Of a stretch of DNA of 64,000 bases, positions 23,078 through 34,350 are shown piece by piece. Positions within the stretch are counted from its first letter, which is position 1. Each line of letters opens with the position of its first letter. The notes under the pieces are model-generated. The model was not told the DNA's origin. It did not search any database and saw only the letters and a program-made list of their open reading frames with translations. Location of the stretch: positions 4,596,141 through 4,660,140 of the forward strand of contig ML682038.1 of the NCBI GenBank assembly GCA_007922195.1, written 5' to 3'. This DNA comes from Podocnemis expansa (lineage: Eukaryota > Chordata > Testudines > Podocnemididae). The position numbers and the translations under genes are program-made.

Positions 23078-23588
23078 GCTGCGCAAAAGAATAAATGAAC
23101 ACAGAGCTGATATTAGAAATCACAAAACAAAGAAACCAGTTGCCGAGGACTTCCATCTTTCTAATCACTTGATAAGTGATTTATTAACGACTGTCGTCAG
23201 AGATGTGGCTGGGACATCAAGACTTCAAAGAGAAACAGCTGAACTCGAACTAAGATGCAAGCTAAATTCTGTGAAAGCAGGACTGAATTGAGACTATGGG
23301 TTCTTTTCCCATTACAAAAGGTAATTTGACTTCAGGCCTCCCATGGTTTAACCTAATAACTGCTCTGATTTGCTGTTACTGTATGATCTGATCCTATGTT
23401 TTACACCCCCTTGCATTTGTTTTCATTCCATTCTGTAAGTTCACCCATCTTCGAAGCATCTGATGAAGTGGGATTTTCTCCCATGAAAGCTCATGCGAAA
23501 AACAAATCTGTTAGTCTTAAAATGCCACATGACTCCTTTGTTTGTTTGTTTGTTGGCTGGACTAGGCTAACACAGCTATTTCTTTGGA
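23078..23588 (+). mobile_element. Inverted 3' copy of the Penelope element
   Basis: This plus-strand partial copy begins within GIY-YIG, immediately after the YIG motif (KRINEHRADIRNH), continues to KAGLN at 23289, then runs through the 3' UTR to 'ctaacacagctatttct'. It mirrors 20810-21310 with few differences, so the two probably arose in one integration event. Confidence 0.9.
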
Positions 23589-23591
23589 AAC

Positions 23592-24594
23592 TGACAATAA
23601 GTAGCCAATGTGATGTGGTAGTGAAAAAAGCTAATGCGGTCCTGGTGTGCATCAGAAGAGCTATTTCCAGTAGAGATAGGGAGGTGTTAGTACCGTTACA
23701 CAAGGCACAGGTGTGACCTCACTTGGAATATTGTGTACAGTTCTGGTCACCCATGTTTGAGAAAGATGAAGTCAAACTGGAACAGGTGCAAAGAAGGGCT
23801 ACAAGGATGATTCGTGGAATGGAAAATCTTTCCTATGAGAGATGACTTAAAGAGCTTAGTTTGTTTAGTCTGACCAAAAGAAGGCTGAGAGGAGATATGA
23901 TTGCTCTTTATAAATAGATTAGAGGGATAAATACAAGAGTGGGAGAAGAATTATTTGAATACAGTGCTAATGTGGACACAAGAACAAATGGATACAAACT
24001 GTCCTTCAGAAAATTTAGGCTTGAAATTAGACCCAGATTCCTAACCATCAGAGGAGTAAAGTCCTGGAATAATCTACCAAGGGAAGTGGTGGGGGCAAAA
24101 ACCTTAGGTGCCTTCAAAACTGAGCTTGATAAGATTATGGAGGGAATGATATGATGTACAAGGTAGCTTGGCCGTTGTCTGTCTTTTAGTACTGGTGATG
24201 GGTATGATATTGACCTGGGAAAGGGCATTAGATGGAGTGGGTTCTGAGTTAATAAAGAGAAGTTCTTCTTGACCTGGCTTTTGTGGACTTGCTCTCATGC
24301 TCAGGGTTTAACTGATCGCCATATTTGGGGTTGGGAAGGAATTTTCCCTCAGGGCAGATTGGCTTTAGTGCTGGGGTTTTTTGCCTTCCTCTGTAGCATT
24401 GGGCATGGCTCACTTGCTGCTTGATTCTCTGTCTTAAAGTCTTGAAATCATGATCTGAGGACTTTTAATAGCTCAGTTATGGATTTGAGGTTCATTGTAG
24501 GAGTGGGTTGGTGAGGTTTTATGGCCTGCAGTGTGCAGGAGGTCAGACTAGATGATCATATTGGTCCCTTCTGACCTTAGTGTCTATGAATCTA
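23592..24594 (+). mobile_element. CR1-type LINE, 3' part
   Basis: 5'-truncated. It starts near AVLVCIRRAISS (frame at 23640), continues with [10 protein letters not shown] and [14 protein letters not shown] blocks (23725-23815) and a KRRLRGDMIALY block (23878-23912), then a second open stretch (23939-24154) with SFRKFRLEIRPRFLTIRGVKSWNNLPREVV. The 3' UTR ends 'ggtcagactagatgatcat', 'ttggtcccttctgacctta', 'tgtctatgaatcta'. This is a different CR1 subfamily from the 7104 copy. Stops interrupt the frame. Confidence 0.88.
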
Positions 24595-24805
24595 ATTAAC
24601 ACTTCATACTGATTCCTCTCTACCCAGCTCTTTCTCAAGCAAGATATTGATTAATCCACCACTTTTTTACCCCAGTGTTCCCCACCAGTAAGGAGGCCTG
24701 GGCAGTAGCTGGGGTGGTGAGGGCAGGCATTGGGGGGGGGGGGGGCAAGGGTAAAACTGTGAAAACGTGGGCTGCTTTACAGAATTGTTGAAAATTGCTG
24801 AATTG

Positions 24806-24951
24806 TTTTTTTCAGCATTCCTGGACATAATACCAATGTAGAATGGGTTTTCTCTCTTATCAATGCTCAGTGGACAAAGGAGAGGAATCGATTATCAGTT
24901 AAATCTGTGAAGGGCATAATATTAATTCAGTATAATCTGAATGATATGTGA
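24806..24951 (+). pseudogene. hAT transposase C-terminal (dimerisation) fragment
   Basis: One frame reads SIPGHNTNVEWVFSLINAQW, then TKERNRLSVKSVKG and about a dozen residues to a TGA at about 24949. This resembles the end of hAT-family transposases, where a conserved P.HN..VER.FS-type block lies in the C-terminal dimerisation domain; W replaces the usual R. Upstream sequence (24750-24800) is not alignable by eye. It could be a decayed transposon or a processed fragment of a hAT-derived host gene. Confidence 0.6.
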
Positions 24952-25466
24952 GGAATTTAACTCATATTCTTGACAATGATAGCCTACTGACAAAAACATG
25001 TTCAGTTGATAAATATCAAGAATAGGCTTTACCATTTTGAATGGTATAATTTGGTCAATTAAATGCTATTGTGACATTGTTGACACAAGTTGTATATTCA
25101 CAATACTCATTGTGTTACAGTTTTGTATTATACATCTTTTTTTACAGTTAATGTGCCTAAGAACATATCTGTTGTTCAACTTGTTCTCCATTTTTTTCAT
25201 GCTGCCATGCATTCATTAATCATTACCCATTTCCACACCATAATACAGTAATGACACTTATATTAATACTACATTTTCTCCATGTCCTCCAATGTCTGCC
25301 TTTTCCCACTTCCCTGTCCTCCTTTCCATGCCTTTTTATCTGGTAATCCTACACAGAATTCCTTGTTTGTTTTTACAAAGATATGCTGATTGAGGTAGGT
25401 CAGAGGAGACAAAAATCACCTTTGCCAGAAAGGGAGGGGGTGAGGAGTGAAAAGAAACTCTTCCAA

Positions 25467-25528
25467 GCGTCAAAGGGGCAGCCCTGTTAGTCTAATTCAG
25501 CAAAAAAAAAAAAAGCAAGCTGTCCTGT
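25467..25528 (-). mobile_element. Penelope 3' terminal scrap, antisense
   Basis: 'gtcaaaggggcagccctgtt', then 'agtctaattcagc', an A-run and 'gcaagctgtcctgtg' match the extreme 3' end of the Penelope copies. Confidence 0.75.
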
Positions 25529-25529
25529 G

Positions 25530-25885
25530 ATTCACCCCCTGCAGCCCCTCACCAATTCCACAGACACCCACACTAGCCTCTGCCACCCACTCCCATCTGC
25601 CTAGAGATATCCATCCCAGCCTCCCCCACCAAGCCCATTACCTGCATGTACAGCCACACCAACCTCCCATGCCCAGCCCCATCCACCTGAGCCTTCCCAA
25701 CCCCATACTCCAATACCATTAAAAACTCCAACTACAGCCTCTCCCACCCCAACCTCCCCGTCTTACCCTATTACTGCAGAAACACGAACCCCAGCCTCTC
25801 CACACATCCCAGTCCCCCAGACACCCATCACAGCTTTCCTTGACCACCTCTATGCCCCCAAAACACCCATTCTAGCCTCCAAGGA
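25530..25885. repeat. C-rich degenerate tandem region
   Basis: An irregular array of phrases such as 'cccagcctc', 'cccacc' and 'acacccat' spaced about 30-45 bp apart, resembling a decayed minisatellite. No protein reading is supported. Confidence 0.5.
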
Positions 25886-26189
25886 CTTAGATCAAGGTGA
25901 AATGATACAACAATTTGCTGTTGTTAAAGCCCAAAAAGTTACCCTTTGAAGCTGAAATTTTACTAAGTTTGTACATGATAAATGTTACTTATGTTGTTAA
26001 TTAAATTTAAATTCATCAGTATTACTTTTTATTCTTGTATTTAGATTAAAGGAATGAATTGATCTTGCTATTTGAATTTTAGGTTGCAAATACAATTTGG
26101 AAAATCTTTTTAAGCTTACGTGAATGAGATGGGGGGGGCAAAGCAAAATTTGGCTCAGGGCGGTACAACTGCTTGAGCCTGCCATGGGT

Positions 26190-26755
26190 AGCAGATGGCA
26201 GAACAAAGAGCAATGGTCTCAAGTTGAGGTAGGGGAGATGTAGATTGAATATTAAGGCTGGTTTACACTGTGGAGGAATTTTGGTGGCAATCAAAGGGAG
26301 GTACATGAAGTACTTAAAATACCTTGGATATCTCCCTTTAACTGCCTAATGCCTACTCGCCATAGGCTCCCCAGAGGGCTGAGCCAATGGAAATGCTTTC
26401 CCATCAAATCAGTGCTGTGTTACTTACTGGGTAGATCTTAACAAATTGGTCTCTGACTAACTCTGGGTTCAATTGAGTGCGTCTTTACAGATTCTCAGTC
26501 AAACCCACATAATCGATGCTACTCTGTCAGAGGTGCCAATGACAATGTAGCTTAGCCCTAGAAAATACTTTTTCACCAGGAGCGTGGTGAAGCATTGGAA
26601 TGGGTTACCTAGGGAGGTGGAATCTCCACCCTGAAAGGTTTTTAAACCTTGACTTGACAAAGACCTGGCTGGGATGTTTTAGCTGGGGTTGGCCTTGCTT
26701 TGGTTGGTCACTGGATGACCTCCTGAGGCCCCTTCCAACCCTAATTTTCTATGAC
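26190..26755 (+). mobile_element. CR1 3' fragment split by a MITE
   Basis: The left piece (26190-26255, 'agagcaatggtctcaagttg') and right piece (26559-26755, 'gcattggaatgggttacct' to 'ccccttccaaccctaat') are collinear with 8210-8466. Between them lies a 302-bp insertion. Confidence 0.85.
26256..26557. mobile_element. MITE inserted in CR1
   Basis: The termini GGCTGGTTTACACTG and GGCTAAGCTACATTG (reverse complement of the right end) are inverted repeats with 11 of 15 identities. The flanks are TAA and CTA(G), so the target duplication is unclear. It shares the GGCT...TACA end style with the elements at 8577 and 13339, suggesting related Harbinger-like families. Confidence 0.72.
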
Positions 26756-27035
26756 TACAAATATCTAAATATTCATAGGCTTTAATGCCACATATAATAG
26801 GTGCCTTTGCATGTTTGTTACAATTAAGCTCAGTATACTACCTGCTTGTTGGCAGACTTGGAGTAAGTAAGTTTTGGTGCAGAGGAAAATCTACTTAATA
26901 CTACTTAGAGATTTGATATCTGACACAAGGGGCATATTATTTTCACTCCTATTTTATGTGTTTTCTTTAGACCTGTTGCCCATACTCATTGTACAGTTGC
27001 AGTGCTGAATGCGGATGAGACCAAGCTTACTGCAA

Positions 27036-27575
27036 TGCCAGAACAAATGGGGAGTTCTGTAGCACTTTTAAAGACTAATAAATTTATTTATCACATGAGC
27101 TTTCATGGCAGAAAATCCCACTTCATCAGACATTTTGAAGATGGAGAAGTGTGCATGAATGGGAGGAAAACAAATTCAGGGAGCTGTGAATCATAGGGTT
27201 AGGTCAGACTATTGAAGCAAATCAATGCAGTTGTTTAGATTCAAACAATGGACAACAGTGTTTAGGAGGGAGGTGAGGGAAAAAAGAAAGCAAAATTATC
27301 TGTTGTAATGGGAAATAAACAGTCTTTATTTAACCCTAAGTTGATGGTGCAAACTGGCATGTGAATTCCAATTGTGCAGTTTCTCTTTGAAACTTTGATT
27401 TGTTATCCATGTGCCTAAGTACAGCTCTTAACAGGTGATCGATGGAGTGATCAAAAAGATTAAAATGTTCCCCTATTAGTTTTTGAATGTTGTGTTTTCT
27501 GATGTCAGATTTGTATCCATTTATTCTTTTGCAAAGAAACTGTCCTGTTTGTTCAAGGCAACAAATGATTGACCA
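27036..27575 (-). mobile_element. Penelope 3' part, antisense
   Basis: On the plus strand it begins in the tail ('gtagcacttttaaagacta', 'cccacttcatcagacattt') and ends within the GIY-YIG coding region ('ttctttgcaaagaaactgtc', then 'ctgtttgttcaaggc'). It belongs to the same lineage as 11287 and 30385, more diverged than the 20810 unit. The GIY-YIG frame is broken. Confidence 0.85.
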
Positions 27576-28090
27576 TACAACTTTTCACGTGCCAATCAGG
27601 AGGAGTTACCTAATAACCTCTTGTTGTTGTTGTTGTAGGTTTTACACTATTATCACATATAGATAGATAATGCTAAGTACAAGCTGCTGAAAGAATGTGT
27701 TTGAGCCTTAAATCCATTATGTCCATGAGTTTTCTTTTTGCATTTTCCTTGAAAGTCATTTGAACTTCACCACAGAGGCCTATTGCCAAGTGTTCTTTTT
27801 GTCCACTAGAATGAATCTCGTTGTCTGAGTGGCACGAAACATAGGTGATTGCTCCACTGACTACCTTTCCAAAACATAAAAAAAATTAGATCTTCTCATT
27901 GTTGCAATGTCTTGCATATGAGTGGCTGTGTCGAGGCAGCCTGACCTCAGTTTGATGGTGAGTTTTTTAGTGCATTGAAACAACTGAAAGTTTAGTAAAA
28001 TAGTCAGTTCTCCAAGATGTAATGTGTTTGCAAGCATGTGTGTTGGGGGGAAAGGAGGAACATGTCCAGACTGTTGTTTTGTTCTCTGTT
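27576..28090. other. Unassigned sequence
   Basis: Nothing recognised apart from a short TTG repeat near 27623-27637. Confidence 0.4.
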
Positions 28091-28091
28091 C

Positions 28092-28170
28092 ATACAGTGT
28101 CTATCGTAATGGGGTCCTGGTCCATGAATAGGGCTTCCTGGCCCTACTGCAATACAAATAAATAATAATT
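28092..28170 (+). repeat. Sauropsid SINE-like 3' tail
   Basis: 'aatggggtcctggtccatga', then 'ctactgcaatacaaataaataat': matches a dispersed tail I recall from turtle and crocodile genomes. Old and partial. Confidence 0.5.
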
Positions 28171-28227
28171 GTGCAGTCTTCAGTAAGTGATTTAATTGAA
28201 GAATAATTCCGGGCTCTTGATCTAGCA

Positions 28228-28360
28228 CTTCTTATGAATATGTCTCAAAGCAATCTACAAAGGAAGTTCAGTATCATTAGCCCCATTTTACAGTTAAGGA
28301 AACCAAGGCACAGGGCAGTGAAGTAATTTGCCCAAAGTCATAGAACTGATGGGACCAGGT
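28228..28360 (+). repeat. MIR-type SINE
   Basis: 'catttta cagttaaggaaac', 'aaggcacagggcagtgaag', 'taatttgcccaaagtcata' follow the MIR core. Confidence 0.8.
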
Positions 28361-28779
28361 AAGTGTATTAATTTACACTTATTGGGAACATGGTGAAAAC
28401 TGATGGTTTTGTGCATTCTTGTGAAATGTACTGTGATGTAGCTATAAGTTTGTTTTCACTGTCCTGCACCTTTCAATTATAACAGAACTGGCATTTTCTG
28501 AGGCTGAGTCCATGCAGTGTAAGAGGGAGGCAATTATTTTTGTTTTCTCATTTTCTTTCTCTTCCTCTTCACCCACAGTGAAAATGTGGATGTGCGCTAT
28601 ATGCAAGGGGGGAAAAACGCAATAATGATATATCAAAGGACATAATTTCTACTCATTCTGTCTTTCTTATTCCCATATATTTATTTATTAACTCTTTTAA
28701 AATTATTTTTTAGGACTTGTGGAATGCTCAGAAACTTCCCTTCCACAAGGAAACATAATGAATTGAGCTTCAATACACT

Positions 28780-28930
28780 GTTATGAAGTAGGAAAGAATT
28801 ATTTATATTTTTGAGTTGCAGAACTAGTAAATAACTTACCCAAGGTCATACAGAAAGATTGTGGCAGACATGGGAACTGAATTCAGATCTTCTGACTCCC
28901 AGTCCAATGCCTTCAGCACTAAAATACCCT
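28780..28930 (+). repeat. MIR-type SINE, second copy
   Basis: 'taacttacccaaggtcatac', 'gtggcagacatgggaactga', 'ttctgactcccagtccaatg' follow the MIR 3' half. Confidence 0.8.
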
Positions 28931-29429
28931 TGTGCTGAATTTTTGCCTTTAATTTTTGCCGGCTAAAATTGTGTACAAGATCCAGATTTAGTAGGCTCAG
29001 ACCTAATGAAACACGGAAAGGGGGAATAACAGAATGTCTCCAAGCAGAAGCGTGTCTTCTCAGGTTGGTGATCCAGCAGTCTTGGATCCTTTCAGAACTC
29101 AGGAAGCACCACTGACACAGTGGAAGAGGCTTGTGCAGTGGCAGACAGTCAGTGTTTAGATGAGTAGAGAGGCAGAGAGGGGAAAGCAAAGAGAGAGGGT
29201 TTTGAGATAAGTAGAAGCATTTGCAGCCAGTCAGTAAAATATACTGTATAAGGAAATAAGTGACTCTCTAAAGTGAAAGCAACTGTGTTCACTACCATAT
29301 GCAATTTTCACAGCTGCTTTCATTTTGGAGTGCAAAATGAAGAAACACAATTATTTCTGTCCTTGACCTCTTCAGTGGTAATCTAGAATGTAATGTGACA
29401 AAAATGGTAATTTTGTGCAGTATTTTTGG

Positions 29430-29990
29430 GAGCTGATGTAGGTAATTCCTTGGGGGAGAATGACCAGAGCCCTCCAGGAACTAAGAACAGTGAGGGTTGA
29501 CTAGGGAAATTCACGCAGGTTGTAACACCCCCAGAACAGGCACCACCTCTGGAGGTGCTTGCCTATATTCCAACTGGATTCTCTGGAGACATACAAAGAG
29601 AGAACCTGTGGATAAACAGCCTGAGTTTAAACCAAATCAGGGGATTTCTGATGCTGCAAAGGGACAGGACCTTCTTTCCAAGGCAGACCCCAATCCTTTT
29701 TGGGAAGGCTAGGAAGGACTTGACCCATGCATGGGGACTCTTTTTCCAAGGAAAAGTGTCGTGAACATGAAACAACAAAAAAATCCCTTGGTGGAGTTTA
29801 AAGGACAGTTTGATAGCCAGAGCCCTTGTTGCAGTTGGAATGATCTCTGATGGCTGTACTAACGTGTGTAGGCTCTTTCGTTGTATTTAACATGTTTTCT
29901 CTGCAGTGCTTTTGCCTTAGAAATAAATGTGCTTGCTTAGAAAGAACTGTGTAACAACTTATAGCTCTGGATAATGTTTACAGCCTAAGG
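29430..29990 (+). repeat. Possible LTR-derived remnant
   Basis: The 3' part ('gccttagaaataaatgtgct', 'tgcttagaaagaactgtg') matches, from memory, the end of a common chelonian LTR, with AATAAA as a polyadenylation signal at about 29921. The upstream open frame 29497-29712 shows no retroviral domain. No paired LTR or integration duplication was seen. Weak call. Confidence 0.35.
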
Positions 29991-30384
29991 AGAAGGCAGT
30001 CTGACTCACCAGGGATATCACAGTGTAGGCAGGCAACTGGGCAGACTGAAGTTGTATCTATTCAGGAGCTTTCAGGCGGATGGATGTAGATGTGGTGAAC
30101 AGTCCTTTGCTTTTGGCCTGAGTTAATATGGACAACAGGTTCAGGAGCTCTTGGCTATGAAAATACAGGTGCAGTTGTCCCAATCTGTCAGAGGTTCCAA
30201 AGAAATCTCTTTGCAGTCAGAGGTCTTGTTTGGTGTCATGTAAAAGTGAGATCAGATCTGCAGATAGATTGGCTGATTGTATTTGGGTTAGAGCTCTGTT
30301 ACTTTAATCATCAGTCTGGATCCCATCCCTCCACAATGTGATGAATTAAATGAAGTATAAATAACATAAAGACCTAACAACGGA

Positions 30385-31062
30385 AACATAATAGCAGGCA
30401 AATGCCCATGCAACAAACCCTGTTGCCAACTTTGCCCAGGTATCTACACAAGAGACACCACCACAGGACCTAATTAAACCAGCTACTCCATCAAGGGCGC
30501 ATTCACCCACTCATCCACCAATGTGATTTATGCCATCATGTGCCAGAAATGCCCTTCTGCCTTATATATTGGAAAAGCAGGACAGTCTCTGTGCAAAAGA
30601 ATAGATGGACACAAATCTGACATCAGAACTAACATCATTCAAAAACCAATACAGGAACACTTCAATCTCCCTGCTCACTCAGTTGATGATTTGGTAATAG
30701 CCATACTTAAACAAATGGATTACAAATCAAAACTTCAAAGAGAAATTGCAGAATTGGAATTCATATACAGATTGGACACCATTGCCTTAGGGTTAAATAA
30801 GGATCTTGGGATTTCTTCTTATCACAACAATGATTTGACTTTACCTCCCTCCATATGTTGTTGTCCACTGCTCGAATCTAAACAGCTGCTTTGACTTGCT
30901 ATAAGTCTGACCTGATTCTATGATTTACACTTCTCTGCATTTCTTTTGCTCCCTTTCTGTAAGTTTCCCATCTTCCAGTATTTGACAAAGTGGGATTTTC
31001 TCCCATGAAACCTTATGTGATAAATAAATTTATTAGTTTTTAAAAGTGCCACATGTCTCTTT
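30385..31062 (+). mobile_element. Penelope-like element, 3' part with GIY-YIG
   Basis: 5'-truncated copy. Coding sequence spans about 30390-30795 and the conserved tail runs to 31062 ('tgacaaagtgggattttctc', 'ttatgtgataaataaattta', 'agtgccacatgtctc'). It lies about 2.8 kb downstream of an antisense copy of the same lineage. Confidence 0.9.
30390..30795 (+). pseudogene. Penelope GIY-YIG domain with cysteine cluster
   Basis: The frame starts before the cysteine cluster (AGKCPCNKPCCQLC near 30394-30435), hits a TAA at 30475-30477, then resumes in frame with THSSTNVIYAIMCQKCPS, the YIG motif in ALYIGKAGQSL (30556-30588) and KRIDGH, and ends in SKLQREIAELEF with a GLN-type ending. The cluster and YIG motif match the copy at 21100. 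Apart from the one nonsense codon the domain is open for over 130 codons. It is the endonuclease of a retroelement, not a host gene. Confidence 0.88.
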
Positions 31063-31065
31063 TAT

Positions 31066-31880
31066 TTGTGTTACAAGATGCTTAACCTTTGTCATTGATG
31101 AGGGCTAGTCTTATTTGCTGTTTTGGAATAGAGGAAACTCTCGTAGTATCTGCATTTTGTCTTTACCATAAATGTCCATAACTTTCAAGACACTGGGACC
31201 AGAATTCAATTTATGAAATTGAAAAATATTTGAGGAGGGTAGATGTAAGCACTGAAACCAAATGAGAACATGTTTTTTCACATCTATTCTTTTTAATTCT
31301 CCATATCTTTTTAACTCTGTCTAGAACCTTGGAGTGCTGTAGCTGTTGTATGTCAACAGGTGGTAATGTTATATGCGCATCTTTAAAAGTGGTTAGAAAA
31401 AATTAAGCTCTCAGTTGCTCCAAAACTGGTCAGAAAGTGTGTGGGAAAAACAATTTCCTTAGGTAAGATCTTGTGATATAAAACTTTTGTAGTATGTTAG
31501 TAAAACACACACACATCTCAGATACAATTGTGTTGTGGGTCCCTCCTGCTGTTTAATGTATTCAATGTTCTATCACTCACTGTTTTGCATTATACCTCTT
31601 GTTTTCTAAAAAGTGAATTTAAAATTTAACACTGTTTGACTTGGTTTTATATTTTCCTCTTCCCAAGACATAGGAAATGGTTTCATAAACTTAGGAAATA
31701 TAGTACTTCAGCAATGTTTCCTCAACACTTGGAGACCCCATAAATAATATAGCTTTGATTTAAATAGACATCTAAAGTTTAGTTTCTACAGGTTTCCCTA
31801 ATATGGCTGCTTAGTATTTGTACAGGAGTCATATTTCCAATTCTGCCAGGCAGTTTTATCCCTCAATAACATAAACATCA
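31066..31880. other. Unassigned AT-rich sequence
   Basis: No gene or named repeat recognised. Confidence 0.45.
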
Positions 31881-31887
31881 CTGGATG

Positions 31888-31985
31888 AAGTTTGTGGCTC
31901 TGTACTACACAAAAGGTCAGACTAGATGACCAGAATAGCCCCTTAAAACTTACGACTGCAGTCTCTTATATTATGTCCCTATAGT
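31888..31985 (+). repeat. CR1/L3 3'-tail fragment
   Basis: 'ggtcagactagatgaccaga' and 'atagccccttaaaactta' match the CR1 3' tail seen at 24536-24592. It is followed by a short local duplication on 'cccttatattatg'. Confidence 0.65.
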
Positions 31986-32309
31986 CCCTTATATTATGAC
32001 TATACCTGAATTAAAATGAAATGTTTAGTATTACACCAATGAACCATACACACACAAACTAATCAGATATCTGCATTTTGCCACAGAGATAATTGCTTTT
32101 CAGTGATGGTAACAACAGCTTATAATTAAAACATATGAAATAAGAGTCTGATTGTCCATCATCCACTGAAAAGCAGTTTTATAAAGGAACTAGGTGAGTG
32201 CCCAGTCTGCAAGTCCATAGAGAATGGATCTCTCATTGACTTCCATGGGAGTTCCCTTTGACTTCAAAAGGAGTTATTCATGAAAAAGACTTGCGGCTTC
32301 TAGTCCAAA

Positions 32310-32385
32310 TTTTATAAAGTGATCTGGGATCCTCTGGGACTAAAGATTCTTTATAAATGTAAGAAGAGTTATTTATTATTTTTGT
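32310..32385 (+). repeat. MIR-like 3' fragment
   Basis: 'aagtgatctgggatcctct', 'tctttataaatgtaagaag', then TTATT repeats, the typical 3' end of a sauropsid MIR. Confidence 0.55.
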
Positions 32386-32929
32386 GCCTAATACTGTGTG
32401 TAAATATTTTTTACCTTTTTGAAATCCATATATAGTCTAACAAATTCAAAGAATGAAATACATGATTTTGTTGCAAAGCAAAGTCTAATGACATCTTTGC
32501 AGTTTGGCTGTAGAGCAAAACTAGATGCCTACCATAAATTAATTGGCTTGTTAGTCAATTAGGAGGAAAGCATGTAGTAAATGGTGTCAAGTCAGTCTTA
32601 ACAGTAGTCAGTGCAGATTTACTTCAAGGATCAATACTTGAATGCTTCTTGTTTACAATTGTAAATAAAATAATATACAACTTAGTGCACAGAGTACCAT
32701 TTTTTTCAGACTACAGTGAAAAGACTGTTTTGGAGAACAGCCCCTTAAGTTTCTGTTGGCATTAAGGTCCAGATAGTTTCAAAGCCGAATCACTCAAATA
32801 TTTCTCACCCATCCTGTACAGTAGATTTGGTCTGCTTTGTGACTGAAGGCTGTAGTTCCCCATGCATTGTGTGCCTCCAGTTAAGTACTTTGCTCAGAAA
32901 GGGTGAAACTTACCAGGAAATACAGTAGA
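32386..32929. other. Unassigned sequence
   Basis: Nothing recognised. Confidence 0.4.
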
Positions 32930-33070
32930 ACTTCAGAGTTATGACTACCTCAGGAATGGAGGTTGTTCGTAATTCTAAAATGTTCATAACTCTGAACAAA
33001 ACATTGTAGTTACAACTCAGTATTGACCTACTACAGCTTTGAACTGTTACCATTCAGAAGAAAAATACTG
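32930..33070 (-). repeat. Dispersed repeat, copy 2
   Basis: The reverse complement matches 13085-13155, around 'atgttttgttcagagttatg'. The two copies lie 20 kb apart in opposite orientation. Confidence 0.6.
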
Positions 33071-34129
33071 CTTTCCCTTTATTTTTTTTCATAGCTTATA
33101 TTTAACACAGCACAGTACAGTGTTTGCTTTTTTATTTTTCCCATGCTGCTCAATGATTGTGTGTTTCCTGTTCCAAGTGAGGTATGTGGTTGTCCGGTCA
33201 GTTTGTAACCCTGATGCTCATGACTCTGAGGTTCCCCTGTAGTGGTTCCACAAGTGACCACTTCACTGGTTGGGGTGGCTTTGTATTATGTATGCAAAGA
33301 TGCTGCTGCTTCTCCTCCTCCTTAACGAAGCAGTAACTTCACTCATTGAGTATTTGGTGGTCTGAGTTTTGCACTAATAAAGATGAAGACTCAGAGAGAG
33401 CTTCAGCGGTGTGTCTCCTGAGGCTTTGTTCCACCTCTGTTCCCACCGATTCTGCCTGTACTGAGTTTGGCCACTGGCATAAACTGGGGCAACAAGCCCC
33501 TGGCTACATAAGGGCTGCAGAGTCTTCAGATGTCCACCTCAACTTCTGGCTCACCCACTCCTGGCTCACGTTGCCTTCGCACCAAGGAAATTCTCCTTTG
33601 ACCAGTTGTAATTCTTTCGTTCTCCCTATGAAGGCTCCTTCATCGGTTGCCTTAATATGATGAGCTGAAGCAGAGGTAATAGGCAGAGTAGAGGTTAATT
33701 TTGGTGGTGGAAATCATGATCTGAATCTAATTCATTGTGGTTTGGGGTTATTTTTAACTTCTGTTAAGAACTCCCTGTAAAAAGCTATGCAGGGAAACCA
33801 GTCGCAGGGAGCACAAGTTTTATGGGTCCTATAAAACCTAGTAAGTATGCTATAAATTTTTGAGCTTTACCTACTGGCACTTCATCTATTACCTATTTAC
33901 ATACATACATACAAAGACAGTTATCACTTAAAGAGCTCTCTTGTAATACTGTGCCTCAACTTTGCTGGAGAATTGTCTCTCATTTTTTCCCTCCACCTTT
34001 AGGTCCTTGAAATCTTGCCCAGTAAAACACATTTGGGAAGTAGACAGCTTAGTAAATCCTGGTTCCCTCCACTCAGAAAAGGTGATATAGCTTTCTATGT
34101 TTCTCTTTGGCATGACTTTGTTACAATAG

Positions 34130-34350
34130 TCCATGCTTTGTGACTTCTACCCTGGACTATTTCAATGTACTCCATGGGGGCTACCCTTAATGACCAGAAT
34201 GCAGCTGGTCACCTGTTTGACAGCATCAGCCTCATGGAAATTATTATGCCATTTCTCAAGACAACTGAATTGGCTTCCTAGCTGCTTCCTTGTGCAAGCC
34301 AAGCTGTTGACTTTGATCTATGAAACTGTATTGTATTGACTGCTGCCTGT
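34130..34350 (+). repeat. Possible L2 LINE fragment
   Basis: A weak collinear match to the L2 ORF2 C-terminus: MQLV near 34180, LNWLPS near 34270 (L2 usually LHWLPV) and LLTLIYET near 34310. Frameshifts needed. Old. Confidence 0.45.

Larger units (their letters stand above)
20810..23588 (-). mobile_element. Penelope-like element unit with inverted terminal copies
   Basis: The main body lies on the minus strand, running 5' to 3' from about 23077 to 20810: an N-terminal region, RT, linker, a Cys-rich segment, GIY-YIG and the 3' tail. At about 23077 the sequence flips into a plus-strand copy of the element's own 3' part (GIY-YIG remainder plus tail, to 23588). The outer arms (20810-21310 and 23080-23588) are inverted repeats of about 500 bp. 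This head-to-head structure is typical of Penelope-like integrants. Only two stop codons interrupt the RT to GIY-YIG frame. A further stop near 22806 and a frameshift near 22630-22660 lie upstream. Confidence 0.92.

Noticed and set aside
29497..29764. Two overlapping frames of about 70 codons, possible retroviral protein
   Set aside because: No viral motif; only the downstream LTR-like end supports a retroelement call, and weakly.
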